Notes: generated by a model from the letters alone, not told the origin. Positions 1 through 12,257 are shown, counted from the stretch's first letter. The stretch is DNA of 64,000 nt from Arthonia radiata (GCA_002989075.1 PSQN01000010.1:620001-684000), one strand, 5' to 3'. Numbers and translations: made by a program.

Positions 1-2405
1 GGAAGGCTTGGCGGTATCCCGCCACCCGATTTATATGCGAATATATATGCGAGTAAGGTAGCCCGCTACCTTTCTCCTTCATCGATTCAACGTTTAATTT
101 TCAACAGATTGTTGATACTGTCCACGCGTTCCGCAAAACTTATGATCAGCCGAGCCAAGAATTTCAAAAGCTCACAGGCGAGGCGAAGTCGTGGCAAGAA
201 AAGACAGAGGGTCTGCAAACACAACTTGAGTCGTTGACAGCTCAGAGCAAGGATCAATAAGCTCAGTCTAAGCAGCAGATCGACGTCTTACCGCCGGGCT
301 AAAGAGAAAGCGGAGAACGAGAATGCTGGGACCAACTCACACACAACGGCGGTTCTCGAATCCGAGAAGTATTCTTTGGAGGTGCGTGGCCACGAACTTC
401 TCTTCGCCTTGTATGTCTGATGTTGCCACTGACAGCATAACTAGACTGAGCTCGGAAGGACGAAAAATGTTGCACAAACAAGCGACACGCGCACAGAAGG
501 CGTCGGATGAAAGTCGAAGTCTGGTGCGCGTTCAAGGTGAGCTGACCCACGCCCAGAAGAAGTTCAACAATGAGGCGACTCAACGCCGTCGAGCCGAAGA
601 CAAGGCTTCGCGGCTGGAGAATGACCTCCACCATTGCGAACGCAGAGTCACCGAAGCAGAAGCAACCCTCAAACAACCTCTCATGCAGATTGAGTAGCTC
701 CATGCAACCCTAGAGACGACAAATGAACAACGCGACGCTGATCAGATCGAGCTTACTCGCTCGGCAGCAGTCGAGCGTGCGCATGCGACATTCTGGGAAG
801 AGCATGGCCAAGCTGACTCGAGGATAAAGCATCTTGAGGCAGAACTCAAGGATTGTCAATTGTTACTAAAACAGAAGGATGCTGAAGCCTCCAAGTCCAT
901 CACTACTCCATTTTCAGAGGTAGACACCGCCAAAGACCGTCGAATCTACCAGCCTATCTATGCCTACGAAGCCGCACATGCACATAGGCAGCGCGTGCAT
1001 GTCTTAGAAGTGCAGGTTCTACATTTGTCCACGCAAGCCAGCGACGCCAGCTATCAGATCTTACAACTCAAACTACACTTGCAACAGTGGCGCTTAGCCG
1101 CGGCCGCAAGTACCCGCAATGCACTTTAGAGTCAGGCCGGGGCAACAAGTCCGATGGGAGCCACTTTTCCACCCAAGTTCAGTCAGGCAAGCAGCTCACG
1201 CCAACACCATTCCAAACTTCTGATGTACCAGATCGTTCAAGAAAACGACATGCTGCTGCTCAGACCTACAATCCCACAGAGCAAGGCCGCCCTTTCAAGG
1301 CGAGCCAACTCAGCCTTCATAACCAGACTTGTCTGCAAAGTGGTGTTGAGCAGGATCTAGTGCCCAACATCAGTGATGCCCTCCACAACATGTGTAACAA
1401 ACTCAGGACCATACTAAGATAGACACAGTAGTCATCTCCGATCGGTGGCGACATAAACAGCCACGAAAGCACGCAGATCATTAAGAAGGCAGTGCGAGCC
1501 CAACAGCGAGACTTTCGCACCGTGATTCACGGCGTTCTGGCTTCCTGTGAAGGTGAAGAGTTTTTCTCGACCCACAAGCTCGCCATGCTCTCATACATCG
1601 GCATACCGTACACATCCTCTACAAATCAGTCAGACGCCCATTCGAGTCCTGGCTGTCATTCGCCGATGACATCGAAGGCCACACCGTACCATACTTTGAA
1701 ACCAAGAACACCCCAGCTCCCTGGCTGTGTTCTCATGGCACTGGAGCTGTTGGTGAAGTGCTATCGGCGATGCGACAAGGCCGGTTCTTGATCAAGCACG
1801 CGGAAGACCCTAGCATACTTCAAAAACTTGTTCATCGCGTCTTGCAGCACGACAAAACATCGGTGGGCTACGCCATTGCTTATAAATTTGCAGCATACTT
1901 CGAGCTCAATTGGTCATGCACCGCAGCCAAGGAGAGCATACACATCGCTGCAGAGGATCTGTCACAGCGGACCGTGATTAAGCATGTCAGTTTCATGCGA
2001 CTGTTGAGTGCCGCAGCACCTCACCAACCTCTGTTCTAACAGGTGACGGCCAATCCAACGGAGCTGGTCGCGTCGCTGTTGACTCTACAAGACGTGAACA
2101 TAGGATACGACCTTGCCGACGTGGTCAGCCAGCTTCTCGAGAGACAGGTCCCAATTGTAGAAGAATTGAATAGCGTTTCGGTCACCTTACAGAGGGGCGG
2201 CTGAGTGTTGCCATCTCTCGGCGATTCAGTGCAGCTGATCTTCACATATACACGCGGGCAGCGGATTCCGTCAACGTGTGCAACGAGCGGCTTCCGGACG
2301 ACGCTAGAGACTGACGACATCATGAAGCTGTCAAGGTGGGCATCGTCTGAATCACATCCAGTGCGGTCTGCGAGCTACCTCTCTGCTAGTTACAAGCAAT
2401 CATAG
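1..2405 (+). pseudogene. Decayed coiled-coil protein gene, left part cut by window edge
   Basis: I do not recognise the family. Coding-like stretches on the plus strand change frame repeatedly. About 100-700 and 700-1130 give long charged, Gln/Glu/Arg-rich sequence typical of coiled coil (pieces such as RRRAEDKASRLENDL). About 1640-2200 gives a more globular stretch (ESWLSFADD, PAPWLCSHGTG, QGRFLIKHAEDP). A plausible intact intron lies near 1985-2041 (GTCAGT donor, TTCTAACAG end), which argues that this was once a spliced gene. Stops interrupt the best frame at 258-260, 695-697 and 2201-2203, and there are frame changes near 290-330 and 1130-1640. It may be the front part of the helicase gene that follows on the same strand, but I cannot prove they were one gene. 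Confidence 0.5.
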
Positions 2406-2621
2406 AGACGGGGCACGGACAGCACAGTCGACCGCGCATCAGTAGGTTATCTTACGACGCAATGCCATCAAATGAACCTGGAGGCGGTTACTCAAAGGGC
2501 TGGTCAGAAGATGGACCAGCGCAAGCAGCTCCAAGGCTTGGGGCAGTGAGCCACGGTATTCTCTGGCGAGGGTAGGCAATTCTATCAAAATGCAAGGCTG
2601 CTAGGTGAAAGGCTCAGCCAG

Positions 2622-5600
2622 GTGACAGGCTCGGCAGGAAGCTACGGCAGTGAGATCCGACGCCTTTCTTGTCTATATCGCCTAAGCAGACGGTCGTCAC
2701 CGCAGCAATGCCCGTACCTTCTCCCCGATGTCTCAGGTCTTACCGCGAGATCAATTGTCGCACTCCTTGCAACGCCAATCGCCAGCCAGTGCAATATCAG
2801 GTTTCAAGTAGAGAGACCATCATGGAGCGACATCGCAACCACAGCCAGCGAGGGAACACTTGCTGCCGAATGTCTAATCCACTGCGGTTCACAAGTGTCA
2901 TATGTCGAGCTGCGTCTGCGTTGCGACCCTCCAAGTCAGTATCAGCAGTCACCGGACTGGAAAGCTCGTCAAGAAGAGTATAAGGCAAACGACAAGGCAA
3001 TGACAACGTCTATTTTCTTCGCCGCGTGGAACGAGTCCGACCCAAGCAAAGACCCTGTGACAAAGCTGCCAGTTTACAAACGCAGTCCCAATGCTCCGAA
3101 CTCATCGCCGAAAATAGGCAGTCTGCACAACTTCTCCTCCGAGCTCTACAATGCGAAGCTAGTACCTTGGTCCGTCGCATGTCCTAATCTAGAACCGCTC
3201 TTTGAGCAGCGGAGCTCGTCTCCGATGAAGGAGGACGCAGAACAAACGCCGACAGATCCAGCCAAAGAACAGTTCTTCATGGCTTCCAGTTCGTCGAGAA
3301 GAACGGCGATCAATATCAGCATACACGCAGAGCATCGGCCAGCACAGGTCCAGCAGGCCCTGAAAATGTTCAGGGCTCTCGCCACAAGCCTCGAAGTGCA
3401 AGTGCGGTGTGCCTTACGCGGTAATCCCAGATTATAAAGGTCAGCCTGGCCGTTTTTCTGCAGTCGCCCGTGGCCAAGCCCACACTTTTGGCCCGCGTTC
3501 TCGCTGCCCAGCAAGAATTTGGCGCCCATCGTTTCCACGCGTGTGATCGAGAATCTCGACTTTGTCCATCAATACTACGCCGATCGCGGCGGCAAGTGGT
3601 TCCAGAATCGCACCCACCCACAAGGCGGCCCGAAAGAAGTGCCCTCTTACATCCGTCGCGTGGCTGCGGCACTCTCTGAGAGTGTTCGCGAATTCAACCG
3701 ACCAATGGACATGTCCGCACCAGAGCCGTTCCGCCTACATCCATTGCCAGAACAAGCGTGTTTCCTCAATTCCCGCCAATACCAATTGTACGTGTTTAGC
3801 AGTTTTCTGCTCAATGCAGAGACAGATCGAAAACAGGAGCACCTTTCATTCGAGCAAACAACCAGAGTGACCTATATCCCGCCCCTCGCCATCAATGCTC
3901 GCGGTCGGGACTCGCCACACGGACTGGTTATCTGCAAGGCCACCGCCGGCGATGAGTTGAACCCCGACACATTGATACCGCAAGTTGGAGACCCTGCAAC
4001 GTTCACTTTATATCTCGACAATTCTGACAGTAAAGCCGAAGTTGTCCATGGAACTGTGACAGATTTTCTAGCTCATTTGCAAACTTCGATAAAGGGTGAC
4101 GTGCTGGTAAAGATTAATCGCCCGATCAGTCCTCATGGCACTGTGGGAGAAATGATGGAGATGTACGCACAGGTAGAATCTGGTCACTGGGGTGCCCCGA
4201 CAAAGCGCCTCACAAAGCAAATTACAGCCAATATGCAGATGTCATCACCGTGGGCCTCGAAGTTTTCCCCATTTCGCCCCTTCCTTCTGGAGCTGGTTCT
4301 AGCACAGGACGTTAACGAAGCGTTGCTCCGTAACCAACGACGCCGCCGGGCACCATCAACTTGGACCTACGCCTCTCAACGCGCAGTAGCGCAGTCCACA
4401 CTTACTTCAGAGCAGGCGCGAGTTGTATCTGCAGTGGGATCACAACGTGTGACTATTGTGCGAGCACCACCAGGAACTGGTAAGATTACCCTGGCAAAAG
4501 CGGTAACAGAAGTTGCAACCATCATGTAGTGATCGGTGCTGGTCATCGCGCCGTCTAACCAAGCTGTCGTCGTTTTACAGAATAGAACGGCTTCGCACCT
4601 GCAGGCAGTCTGCCAACAGATTAGCCATTCACAACCTCCACTCGTGTTCCGCATGTACACTTCAGCGACCGAGGCACAGGCTAATCTGAATGACGGTTAC
4701 GTGCCTGCGGAGATCAACGACTACCTTGAGGGAGTGCAAGAGTACAGTGAGCTCGAAGCATCCTTATACGGTTCCGATCCCAAGTCCGACTCAGCGTTGA
4801 CGGTCGACGCCTATGCCAGAGCTCGGTTGACCGCATTCAAAGCTAACACTGGCTCGTTCTGGCAGGAGTTCACCGGCGAGGAAGAGCTGCTCATACTTGT
4901 GACGGAGCAGCTAGACCAAATCAGACCTGGCGCTCTTAACCTAACCCTTGCCAGAGCTGAACTCAAGCGGGCATGGATAAATTTGAAGCAATTCTACGTC
5001 GCTCGTGCAGATTTTGTCCTTGCAACCGCTACCTCAGCCTTGACATCTCAATTACTGAAGGACTTCAAACCGCAGCTAATCTCCGGCAACGAAAGCACAC
5101 AATGCTCTGAGCCAGAATTTGTTGGCTCGATCCTTCGCTTCGCGCGTTTTCTCTCACGGTTTGTTTGGTGGGCGATGACAACCAGCTCGGACCTGTTGTC
5201 AAGCATCATGTCATGTCGCCGCAAGCTGGCCTTTCGCTGTTCGAGCGTCTCGTACGCCTGGACTGGCCAACAGTCTCATTGGACGTCCAGTTCCGTTCTC
5301 ATCCTCACATCTCTTCTTGGGCACGATCGTTCGTGTACCACAATCAAGTTTTGAATGACCATCCTACCACCGCCGGCACTCCCGAGTGCGCTCAGTTCGC
5401 CATGTGGGAACAGGCATGGTCAACACAAGATCTCATCACAAGACCCACTGATCGTCATTCCATTTTCGTCTCGCTGGTCAAAGGAGCCAACGTAGCTCTT
5501 CCATACGGAGCAGCGAAAGAAATTGGGGCACATCCTGGTACAATTTACAATCGGCCTCGACATGCGCCTATCTTGCATCATCTTTGATGTCCCTCGGTGG

Positions 5601-5826
5601 CTTTTCGAGTAAACAAATCGCTATTCTCAACCCCTTCACGGCGCAACTCGCCCTCCTCAAAGACTTGCAAGCCTGCAGCGACGCTCTCCGAGACGTGAAA
5701 ATACTCACCTGGGATGCCAGCCAAGGAAGTGAGATCGCCGTGACGATTATTGAATCCGTCAAGCTAGGCGTTGCGAACAATGAAGCCATCGGCAAGCAGG
5801 ACTTGTACATGTTCGTAGAGCATTGA
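2622..5826 (+). pseudogene. Decayed superfamily 1 (UPF1/senataxin-like) helicase
   Basis: The order of SF1B helicase motifs is visible: Walker A APPGTGKI (about 4470-4495), motif Ia LVIAPSNQAVV (about 4537), a motif II position reading GNESTQCSEPEF (about 5085-5120), motif III VGDDNQLGP (about 5165), QFRSHPHIS (about 5290) and a motif V piece SQGSE near 5725. The family unwinds RNA or RNA/DNA duplexes using ATP. The reading frame has a TAA at 3435-3437, TAG and TGA back to back at 4527-4532, frame changes near 5160 and 5580, and ends before the expected VRLTRA-type motif VI. The Walker A Thr is Ile and the motif II Asp is Asn, so even the readable parts would not hydrolyse ATP. About 840 bases with no known domain (2622-3437) precede the helicase core. 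Motifs are UPF1-type, not Pif1-type, so a Helitron origin is unlikely. Confidence 0.75.
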
Positions 5827-5829
5827 AGT

Positions 5830-7039
5830 GTAAGTATGATCAGGTCCAGACGTTCGCCGCTGGTAATCCCTTTTTGATTCTCGTTTCCATCACCGGTATT
5901 CTCGCTAGCTGACTGGCCTGACGCCGCACCTCACTTTGACCGTTCCTCGCCTCACCTTTCCAGTCGACTTTGATCAAGAGCCGCGGGTTCCTGGGATCGG
6001 CTTCATTACTCAAGGCATGACCCTCGGCCTGCCGGCTTCGAGATCCCATCATTCTCGCTATCCCACTGCATGCCGGATACCGATCGGGGAAAATGCCCGT
6101 AATGCCCCTCATGGCCAAAACCGCACGAGGCGACGTCAACTGACCGATCCTTTCAACGTCGGTCGTAATCCTGGTGCCAACAATCGTGACGCCAACCGCG
6201 CCTTGGGCGCGCCAGCCTTCGCAACTGTCTGCTTCACGCAGACGTCGTCGTCGATTACGAGAACGGGAAATCGCACTCCAAGTCAGCCGTCTATTGTACC
6301 CAACTTCCTCCCTTTGGTCTTGCCCAAGGTCACACCATTACCCGTGTCTTGCTTGCTTATGTCACATGGAACATCCTCTTATTGCCTTCGATGTCCTCTT
6401 GCACCTCAAGCGCATGTCTCAGGTATCATGCGCCAGCCGCGTTAGTAGACCTATCAACAGCTTTCCCTTCCGCGACAACGCCAGTGCGAGTGGTCTGATA
6501 TGCACGGCTCCCGGTCTCTTTCAAGATGAATGGCAGTGGGTTTCTAGACGCCTGCTTACTCTTGCTCAGCCTCATGGCCGTCGGAGAATCTTGTGTTACA
6601 AAAGTGAAGTGCTGGCTCTTGTTCTGGGTGGGAAGCGGCACACCTTTTCTACCGCGCATTAATTGCTGTCCCAGGTGTGTTTCGGGATTCGTCGCCGTTG
6701 GCCATGATACAGTGTGGGAATTGTGGATGAGACGAAAGGTGGCGCCTGTGAGTTTTCAAATTGCGCAGGAGAGTGAGTTATCAGCTGTGATCAAAGATGT
6801 AGTGAGTCGCGCGCAGACGGTTCAACAGACACGAAGAAGTTAAACGAGCATCAGAAAGAAATTAGTGTAATGAAGATGGAACAGGATACATCTCCACTCT
6901 TGGTTTTGCTTATGCCACGATCATCCCTCATGATAGCCCTCACCGCAGGCTTTTGTCAATCATGTCCTACTTACACAGTGTCCAACCCATGCTTTCTTGA
7001 ACAGCACATCCCACCTTCTGCCAACCATTCTCGGGATGC
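5830..7039. other. Gene-free stretch
   Basis: Between the helicase remnant and the end of the dynamin gene several overlapping open frames exist (for example 5936-6445 and 6174-6662), but none has recognisable motifs or consistent splice structure. It probably contains the decayed tail of the helicase region and the 3' flank of the dynamin gene. Confidence 0.4.
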
Positions 7040-9201
7040 CTAGACGCCCATTCCTCTGGCCATGTTCAACGCCTGTTGCAGGCGCTCGATCCTGGCACTG
7101 CACTCCGCTCGAGCAGTTGACGTTACGGAAGTCTCCTCGGCAATATTCGCCAGCTCAACATCTGACAGACTGTTGACGAACCGTGGATTGAATATCTTCA
7201 CGGGTCCACTCTCGCCCAAGAGTTCGGTCTCGACGACCCCGTTGATGACGTTGTCGACGAAGCGTTTCAGGGACACTTTGTAGTACGCTTTGAGGGCGTC
7301 GTGGATATCGTTGACCGCCTGATCCTCGTTCTTAAGGTTAGCCGCGCTCAACATCTTGGTCATGTCGATATTGACGGTGGCGCCGGTGGTAACGCCAATG
7401 TTCTTAAAGCGTGCCATGGTCCTCTCCTCCCGGCACTTGTGGAGAGTCTCGCTATAGTAGTCGTTCGCGGTTTTGAGGACGTTCTCACGCTCGTCGCTGA
7501 GGTACTTGCGCAAACTCTGGCGAGCTTTGTTGAAAGGCTCCTCATACCGCAGCTGAAGGATAGCGAGGATGCTGCGGCGCACGTCTTTATCAGGGGCAAG
7601 CAGCGCGAGCAATTCTTCGTTGAAGCTCTCGATTGCGTGCACGGTCTTGTCGAAATAGTCAACAGCGATGCCCTCCCACTTCACCGTCTGCTCCTGGAAT
7701 GTCATGCGCAACATGAAGGGATTCACCAGTCCGGGTAGCTCGACACCGCGGTTGTCCATGTAGATAGTCTTGAGCCACTTGTAGATGTGTTGCTCTGTAG
7801 TCTTAACTGCGAATGGATTGTATGGCCGAGCATATTCTTCATCTTCCTGGTCCTGTACGGTGCGAAAGACATGAGTATGACCATTGACTCTCATGCGGCT
7901 TGCAAACTCATCATCAAGGTCGCGAAGCTTTTTGCGCAGCTTCAACAACGGCCTCCCACGTGCCACAGTATCGTAAGTGCCGCTCAAAGCATCCTCGACG
8001 CGCTTCTGACACAAGGTAGCGATATCGCCGAGGAATCTGCGCTGTTCATTCGCCGACTGACGGGAGTCACCCAGTTGCTCGAGCTCTCCGACACTCTCCT
8101 GCTTGCGAGTCTGAAGCTCGCGTACCATGCTTGGAAATTCTGCGCGTATGTGGTCCGAGAGCAACTTGCCCAGGTACTCCTTGAGAGGACCCACACCACG
8201 CCTATCACGGCCGAGACGGCTCCATGGCTTCTGGTTTTCAAAGAACGCCTTCTCATTCTCATGACGCTGTGGGATCGAGACGTTCTTGTTGATATCATCC
8301 GTTGAGCGATTCTTCACGGCAAACCAACCGTGTTTGAGAGGCTGGTACTTGTTCTCAGCAATTTTCATAACAGATTCTTCGTCGCCGCTAGCAACTGTGT
8401 CACACTTTGTCACGATTCCGACAGTGCGCTGACCATCGGGATCTGCTTCGCGAGCAATCTGAAACACTTCCTGTGCCGCGAGATTGGCCAAGGCATTGCA
8501 GACGGCAAGAACGATTGTGCGCTTGTCGTCGACGTAGCGCTTGATCAGATTACGAATGATGACCTTGTCCTCGGAGGTCTGGAATTGTGTAGGATTGTGG
8601 AAGAGACCAGGGACATCGACCACGCTCAGATGGTGCTGTTCTGGTCCACACAGTTCAATCCGCACAATGCTGTCCGTGAATCGCTTGCTCGGTATGTTCT
8701 TTTCATCCAGCTTCGCACCTATGGCTGGGAGGCCAAGATATTCGGAGGCTTCGCTGAGTATCGTGCTCAATGCATTGCCGTCGAACTTTTCTTTCTTAAT
8801 TGTTCGACGAAACTTCTCAATATTCGCCTTTGCTTTGGCGTCGCTAGCTGAGCTTGGACCGGGTATGATATCAATCACTGCCCCAGCCTGCTCTGCTGGG
8901 CGGCGACGAAGGATGATCTGAGTAGCAAAGCGGGTACAGACGTCGCTGGAGATGGGGAAGGAGAGCCCGGTGATGCCCTCCAGCAAGGAGCTCTTTCCAC
9001 TTGATTGGTCACCGACGACGACAAGCTGCGCGGCAATGTCAGTGCTGGGTGGAGATTGATGTCCAAGGAGCTTACCTGAGGAAGTGAGATGTCTCCTGTG
9101 ACGCCCGTCTCGCGGATCCTGTCAATGGCTTCCAAGTATTTCACGCGCTCCGGTCTGTCGAGCTCGTCCATTGTGTCTTTGTGTAGTCCTTGAGACTCCA
9201 T
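7040..9201 (-). CDS. Mx-like dynamin-family GTPase
   Basis: A 703-residue protein from two exons (9201-9076 and 9025-7040); the 50-base intron has a GTAAGC donor and a CGCAG acceptor and is in phase 0. Exon 2 opens directly with the GTPase domain: G1 GDQSSGKSS (residues 47-55), G3 DVPG (about 179), G4 TKCD (about 248). The middle/stalk region and a C-terminal GED-like helical region (about 600-695) follow. There is no PH domain and no proline-rich tail, and the length fits fungal Mx-like dynamins rather than Vps1 or Dnm1. Such proteins oligomerise on membranes or assemblies and hydrolyse GTP; the fungal paralogues are mostly uncharacterised and often vary between strains. The ATG at 9201 is the first in frame. 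The gene looks intact, unlike the helicase beside it. Confidence 0.9.
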
Positions 9202-10275
9202 TGGTGGTATTGATAGTTGTAAGACTGGTGTTGATTGTAAAGTTGGAGAGTCTTGGTTGAAGAAAGAAGAAGAAAATGAAAGAGCCTAGGAGGGATGGAT
9301 TTGTGGGCTTGGTTTGCGAGGTGGAGATGTCGATTTGTTGAAAATGAGAAGCGTGGAGGTGAGACGTTGGAAAAAGATGAGGTGAGAGCTTGACCGATCA
9401 GCGCTTGCACTTTGATCCTGCTCGGTGAAATTCCGTTTGGCGGAGAAGAGATGAGAGTATCTTGAAAGTGAGGAGACGAAAGAATATGATGGCATCGTTT
9501 GTCATGAAGCTGCTGTTTGCCTTCATGTTTGTTTCATACACGGCGCTTATGTGCTTACCCGCATCACGGCAAACACGCCTCGTTGATGCATCAAGGTTTC
9601 ATGACCCTGAGGTACTAGTTAGCTGCAGTACGTAGATGAGCATGCACTTTTAGGTGTATAGCGCGCTCCATCATAAGCATTTGTGGAGGTATATCGGAAG
9701 GGACTGATCGGATGTAGATCGTTAAGGATCATTGCCATCCGTTTCTTCAGAACGCAAGCAAGGCACAGCGAGCTAGCAAAGGCTTCGGAGATTGGACAAT
9801 GCCCGGCATGCTGCAGACATGCGGGCAGCATCGTTCATCGTCTTTCAAGAGCCCGGATGGCAGCATGCAGGACGCGTCTGAAGCGCGTCGTCGAAAAGGA
9901 GCGTCAAGCGCGCTAGCGCTCAATCGCGCACGGGCCCAAGTCCCAGCTTGGAAATTTCCAAGATACCCTTTCTTCGGAACACCAATTAGCCTGAGACCAT
10001 TTGAAGACTGGAAGTACAGATGCTATTGGTGCCTCGAGAGGAGAGTGCCAGAAGCTGAGCGCAGTGTAAAGATCTCACAAGCACTTGGGAAGGCACGTGA
10101 CAGGCCCGGCAAATTGCGGGGACATACGCTAAGCCAATTCAGTGATGAGGACTAGCGACTAGCGTGACGACAAAAGTGGTATGTCTTTGCGGCGGCCTAT
10201 GGCCATACATCACAGCGTCTCCATTGCTGGAATATGCTCGAAATTGCCTCAATCTGCACCACCGCTCCGGAACGT
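9202..10275. other. Gene-free stretch upstream of the dynamin gene
   Basis: The first ~300 bases upstream of 9201 are purine-rich on the plus strand (so CT-rich on the dynamin coding strand), as in many fungal promoters. The rest holds only short open frames on the plus strand (9683-9916, 9799-10155) with no motif I recognise. Confidence 0.4.
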
Positions 10276-11172
10276 TCACATTCTGCACCCCAAAAACCCT
10301 TCTGCAAACTCTGCTCTCCGCTCAGTGCGACGTCGCTTCAATGGGCGCCCCCCGTCCAGCAACTGAGCATCCACCGAAGCCTCCGCCCTCTTTCGTTTCC
10401 CATTTGCGGTTTGCGCTCCGCCGGCGTCGCCCAGACCAGGGAGCCTGCCCTGTTTAGGCTGGTGAGCTCCCTGCTCTTGCGTACGCTTCTTTGGCTGAGC
10501 CTGCGATGGGTGTAGCTTCTTGGGACAGACCCATTCTTTTGCACTAGCAGTCTTTCTTGTCTCCAGATGATGCTGCTTAGGCTCTTGTGTCAACCCGCGC
10601 AGATACTGTGAGTATGTCGCCTCGTCGCTTTTCGAGCACCACCAGGATGTAATTTCAGCCTTCAGCCGCATCTTCAAAGAACGGCGATTGTCGTTCAAAA
10701 AGCATCTGACTGATCTCCTGGTCCATTTGCGAGTTGGTCCAGTCCGTGTCGGCTTTTTCACTTTGTTGGCTGTGCGGTGCTCAATGAGACGCGGTGGTAA
10801 GGGGCTAGGTGGGTGTGCCGGTCGTGGGCTGTTTTGTGGTAGGTTATTCGGCTGCAGGAATGGGGGTAGTGGTTTTGGCTTGGTGATGAGGGCGTCTGGG
10901 ATTTGTGGGGGTTCTTGGTTCGTGGCAGTCTTCAACCCTCCTTCTGTGTGGACCAGGAGCGACGACAAGAGGTCGTTATAAGGTAGGGATGGGGGTGGAG
11001 GTTCGACAACTGTGGTGGCATGCGAGGGACCTGCGGCGGCGGGAGCATTGCCCTCGATGAAGCGGAGGAAGTCACTGATGGAAGCCAAATCTGGAAGGCT
11101 GGCAGGGCCTGTGTGCAAGCCCGAAGGCTGCGCAGAGGGGTGTGCAGAAGATGCTGTCGTGGAGGACATCAT
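10276..11172 (-). CDS. Hypothetical proline-rich, basic-tailed protein
   Basis: A single open frame of 298 residues starting at the ATG at 11172; the frame stays open upstream but that part reads like leader sequence. The N-terminal half is rich in Ser, Pro and Thr (runs such as EPPPPSLPY and HPPSPLPPRL) and looks disordered. The middle contains a short ordered-looking basic segment (RKWTRRSVRCFLNDNRRSL) followed by WWCSKSDEATYSQYLRGL. The tail is strongly basic with bipartite nuclear-localisation style clusters (GKRKRAE and PLKRRRTERR). No known domain is recognised. A nuclear protein is a reasonable inference from the basic clusters only. Codon third positions are GC-rich, in keeping with a real gene. 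Confidence 0.5.
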   Translation of the reverse strand: MMSSTTASSAHPSAQPSGLHTGPASLPDLASISDFLRFIEGNAPAAAGPSHATTVVEPPPPSLPYNDLLSSLLVHTEGGLKTATNQEPPQIPDALITKPKPLPPFLQPNNLPQNSPRPAHPPSPLPPRLIEHRTANKVKKPTRTGPTRKWTRRSVRCFLNDNRRSLKMRLKAEITSWWCSKSDEATYSQYLRGLTQEPKQHHLETRKTASAKEWVCPKKLHPSQAQPKKRTQEQGAHQPKQGRLPGLGDAGGAQTANGKRKRAEASVDAQLLDGGRPLKRRRTERRAEFAEGFLGCRM

Positions 11173-11609
11173 GATCGAAATGTAGGCTTGAAGGGACGGC
11201 AAGGAGTTCGTAATGGTGATGAAGAAGATCGGTCTGTTTGTGTATGCGAATGGATTCTCAAGAGAGACGTGAATGATTGTCCAGAAGATTGCAGACGAGA
11301 TACGATGATGGACGATCGTAGTGAAACGAAGAAGAAGGCGTGGACGTGGCTCAGAAAAGTCGAAGGCTGGGCGCACGGACCACGAACAGAAGTGGTGATC
11401 AATATGAAGCTATTGTTGGGGGAGGTGTCCACTTTACCTCACACTTCTCAATTATTGGCTGCAGGCTGATCCCGTCCTCAAAATTGCACACTGTGCGTGA
11501 GATGTATCATATAGATATGCTGTGCTGCAGTCTTCGAACCGCAATGGGGTCCGTGGCCAATTCTTGCGTTTGCACAGAGCCAACATCCTCTATCACCGGA
11601 TCCACATAC
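11173..11609. other. Intergenic, 437 bases
   Basis: Leader and promoter of the gene ending at 10276, and 3' flank of the next gene on the same strand. No motif seen. Confidence 0.4.
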
Positions 11610-12257
11610 TCAGTACCATGCGTCTACGGAGAGACCTACGATATTCCCTCTGTCGCACCTCTGAATACACCTTCTCGGTCTTGCGTTAATACCAGTAGCT
11701 GTAAATGCGCCCGCAGCATCCGCCTGTACATCACTACCGAAAGCATCGTTCCGTCGGACAGTCGCGCCTCCACCGACAGGCGGCGCTGCTGTAAAAAAAC
11801 TGTCATAGCACGTCCCATACTTTCTCAGCGCATCCCAATCCACGCATCCCGAGTTACCAGTAGTCCACGCGGCACTGGCCTCCAGTGCACACACACAATC
11901 CGCAACGCAGCCACTCAGCGACCGCAAAGCGCGCCGCCTCTGGTACGAGATCAGACGGTTGGGTCCCATGAGGGATTCACTTCCATATACTAGTAACGCG
12001 ATAAGGTGCTTCCTGACAACGCCAGCAACTGCGCATAATGCCGAGCGGTTGCACCTCGCAAGAGCGGCAGCGGCAGGCCTGTAATTACGGTAGATGGAGA
12101 GACTAGGAATGTGATACGATGGGTAACAAGTTCGCCATGACCCGTCGGCCATGAATGAATCTATCTCGTCATCCAGACGTGCTTTGATAATGAGATAGAT
12201 GATATCGTTTGGGATCTGACGCCTTGTGCGGCGCGTTGATTCTGGGGCTTCGCTCAT
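11610..12257 (-). CDS. Hypothetical protein with F-box-like N-terminus
   Basis: A 215-residue open frame from the ATG at 12257 (an upstream in-frame extension begins with TTG and was not used). Residues about 12-45 (RRQIPNDIIYLIIKARLDDE) have the look of a degenerate F-box start (IPxDIIYLII), followed by a region rich in Arg, Ala and Cys. This would fit the many small F-box-like orphan proteins of Dothideomycetes, but the match is short and I place little weight on it. The C-terminal half is Gly/Ala/Asp-rich and low in identifiable structure. It sits in a run of four genes of unknown function on the minus strand. Confidence 0.4.
   Translation of the reverse strand: MSEAPESTRRTRRQIPNDIIYLIIKARLDDEIDSFMADGSWRTCYPSYHIPSLSIYRNYRPAAAALARCNRSALCAVAGVVRKHLIALLVYGSESLMGPNRLISYQRRRALRSLSGCVADCVCALEASAAWTTGNSGCVDWDALRKYGTCYDSFFTAAPPVGGGATVRRNDAFGSDVQADAAGAFTATGINARPRRCIQRCDRGNIVGLSVDAWY

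Noticed and set aside
2622-5826. Helitron helicase
   Set aside because: Motifs are UPF1-like (VGDDNQLGP and related), not Pif1-like, and no Rep/HUH domain or Helitron ends are seen.
10276-11376. Longer form of the orphan starting at 11376
   Set aside because: The extra 68 residues are Phe/Ile/Thr-rich leader-like sequence from a non-ATG codon; the first good ATG is at 11172.
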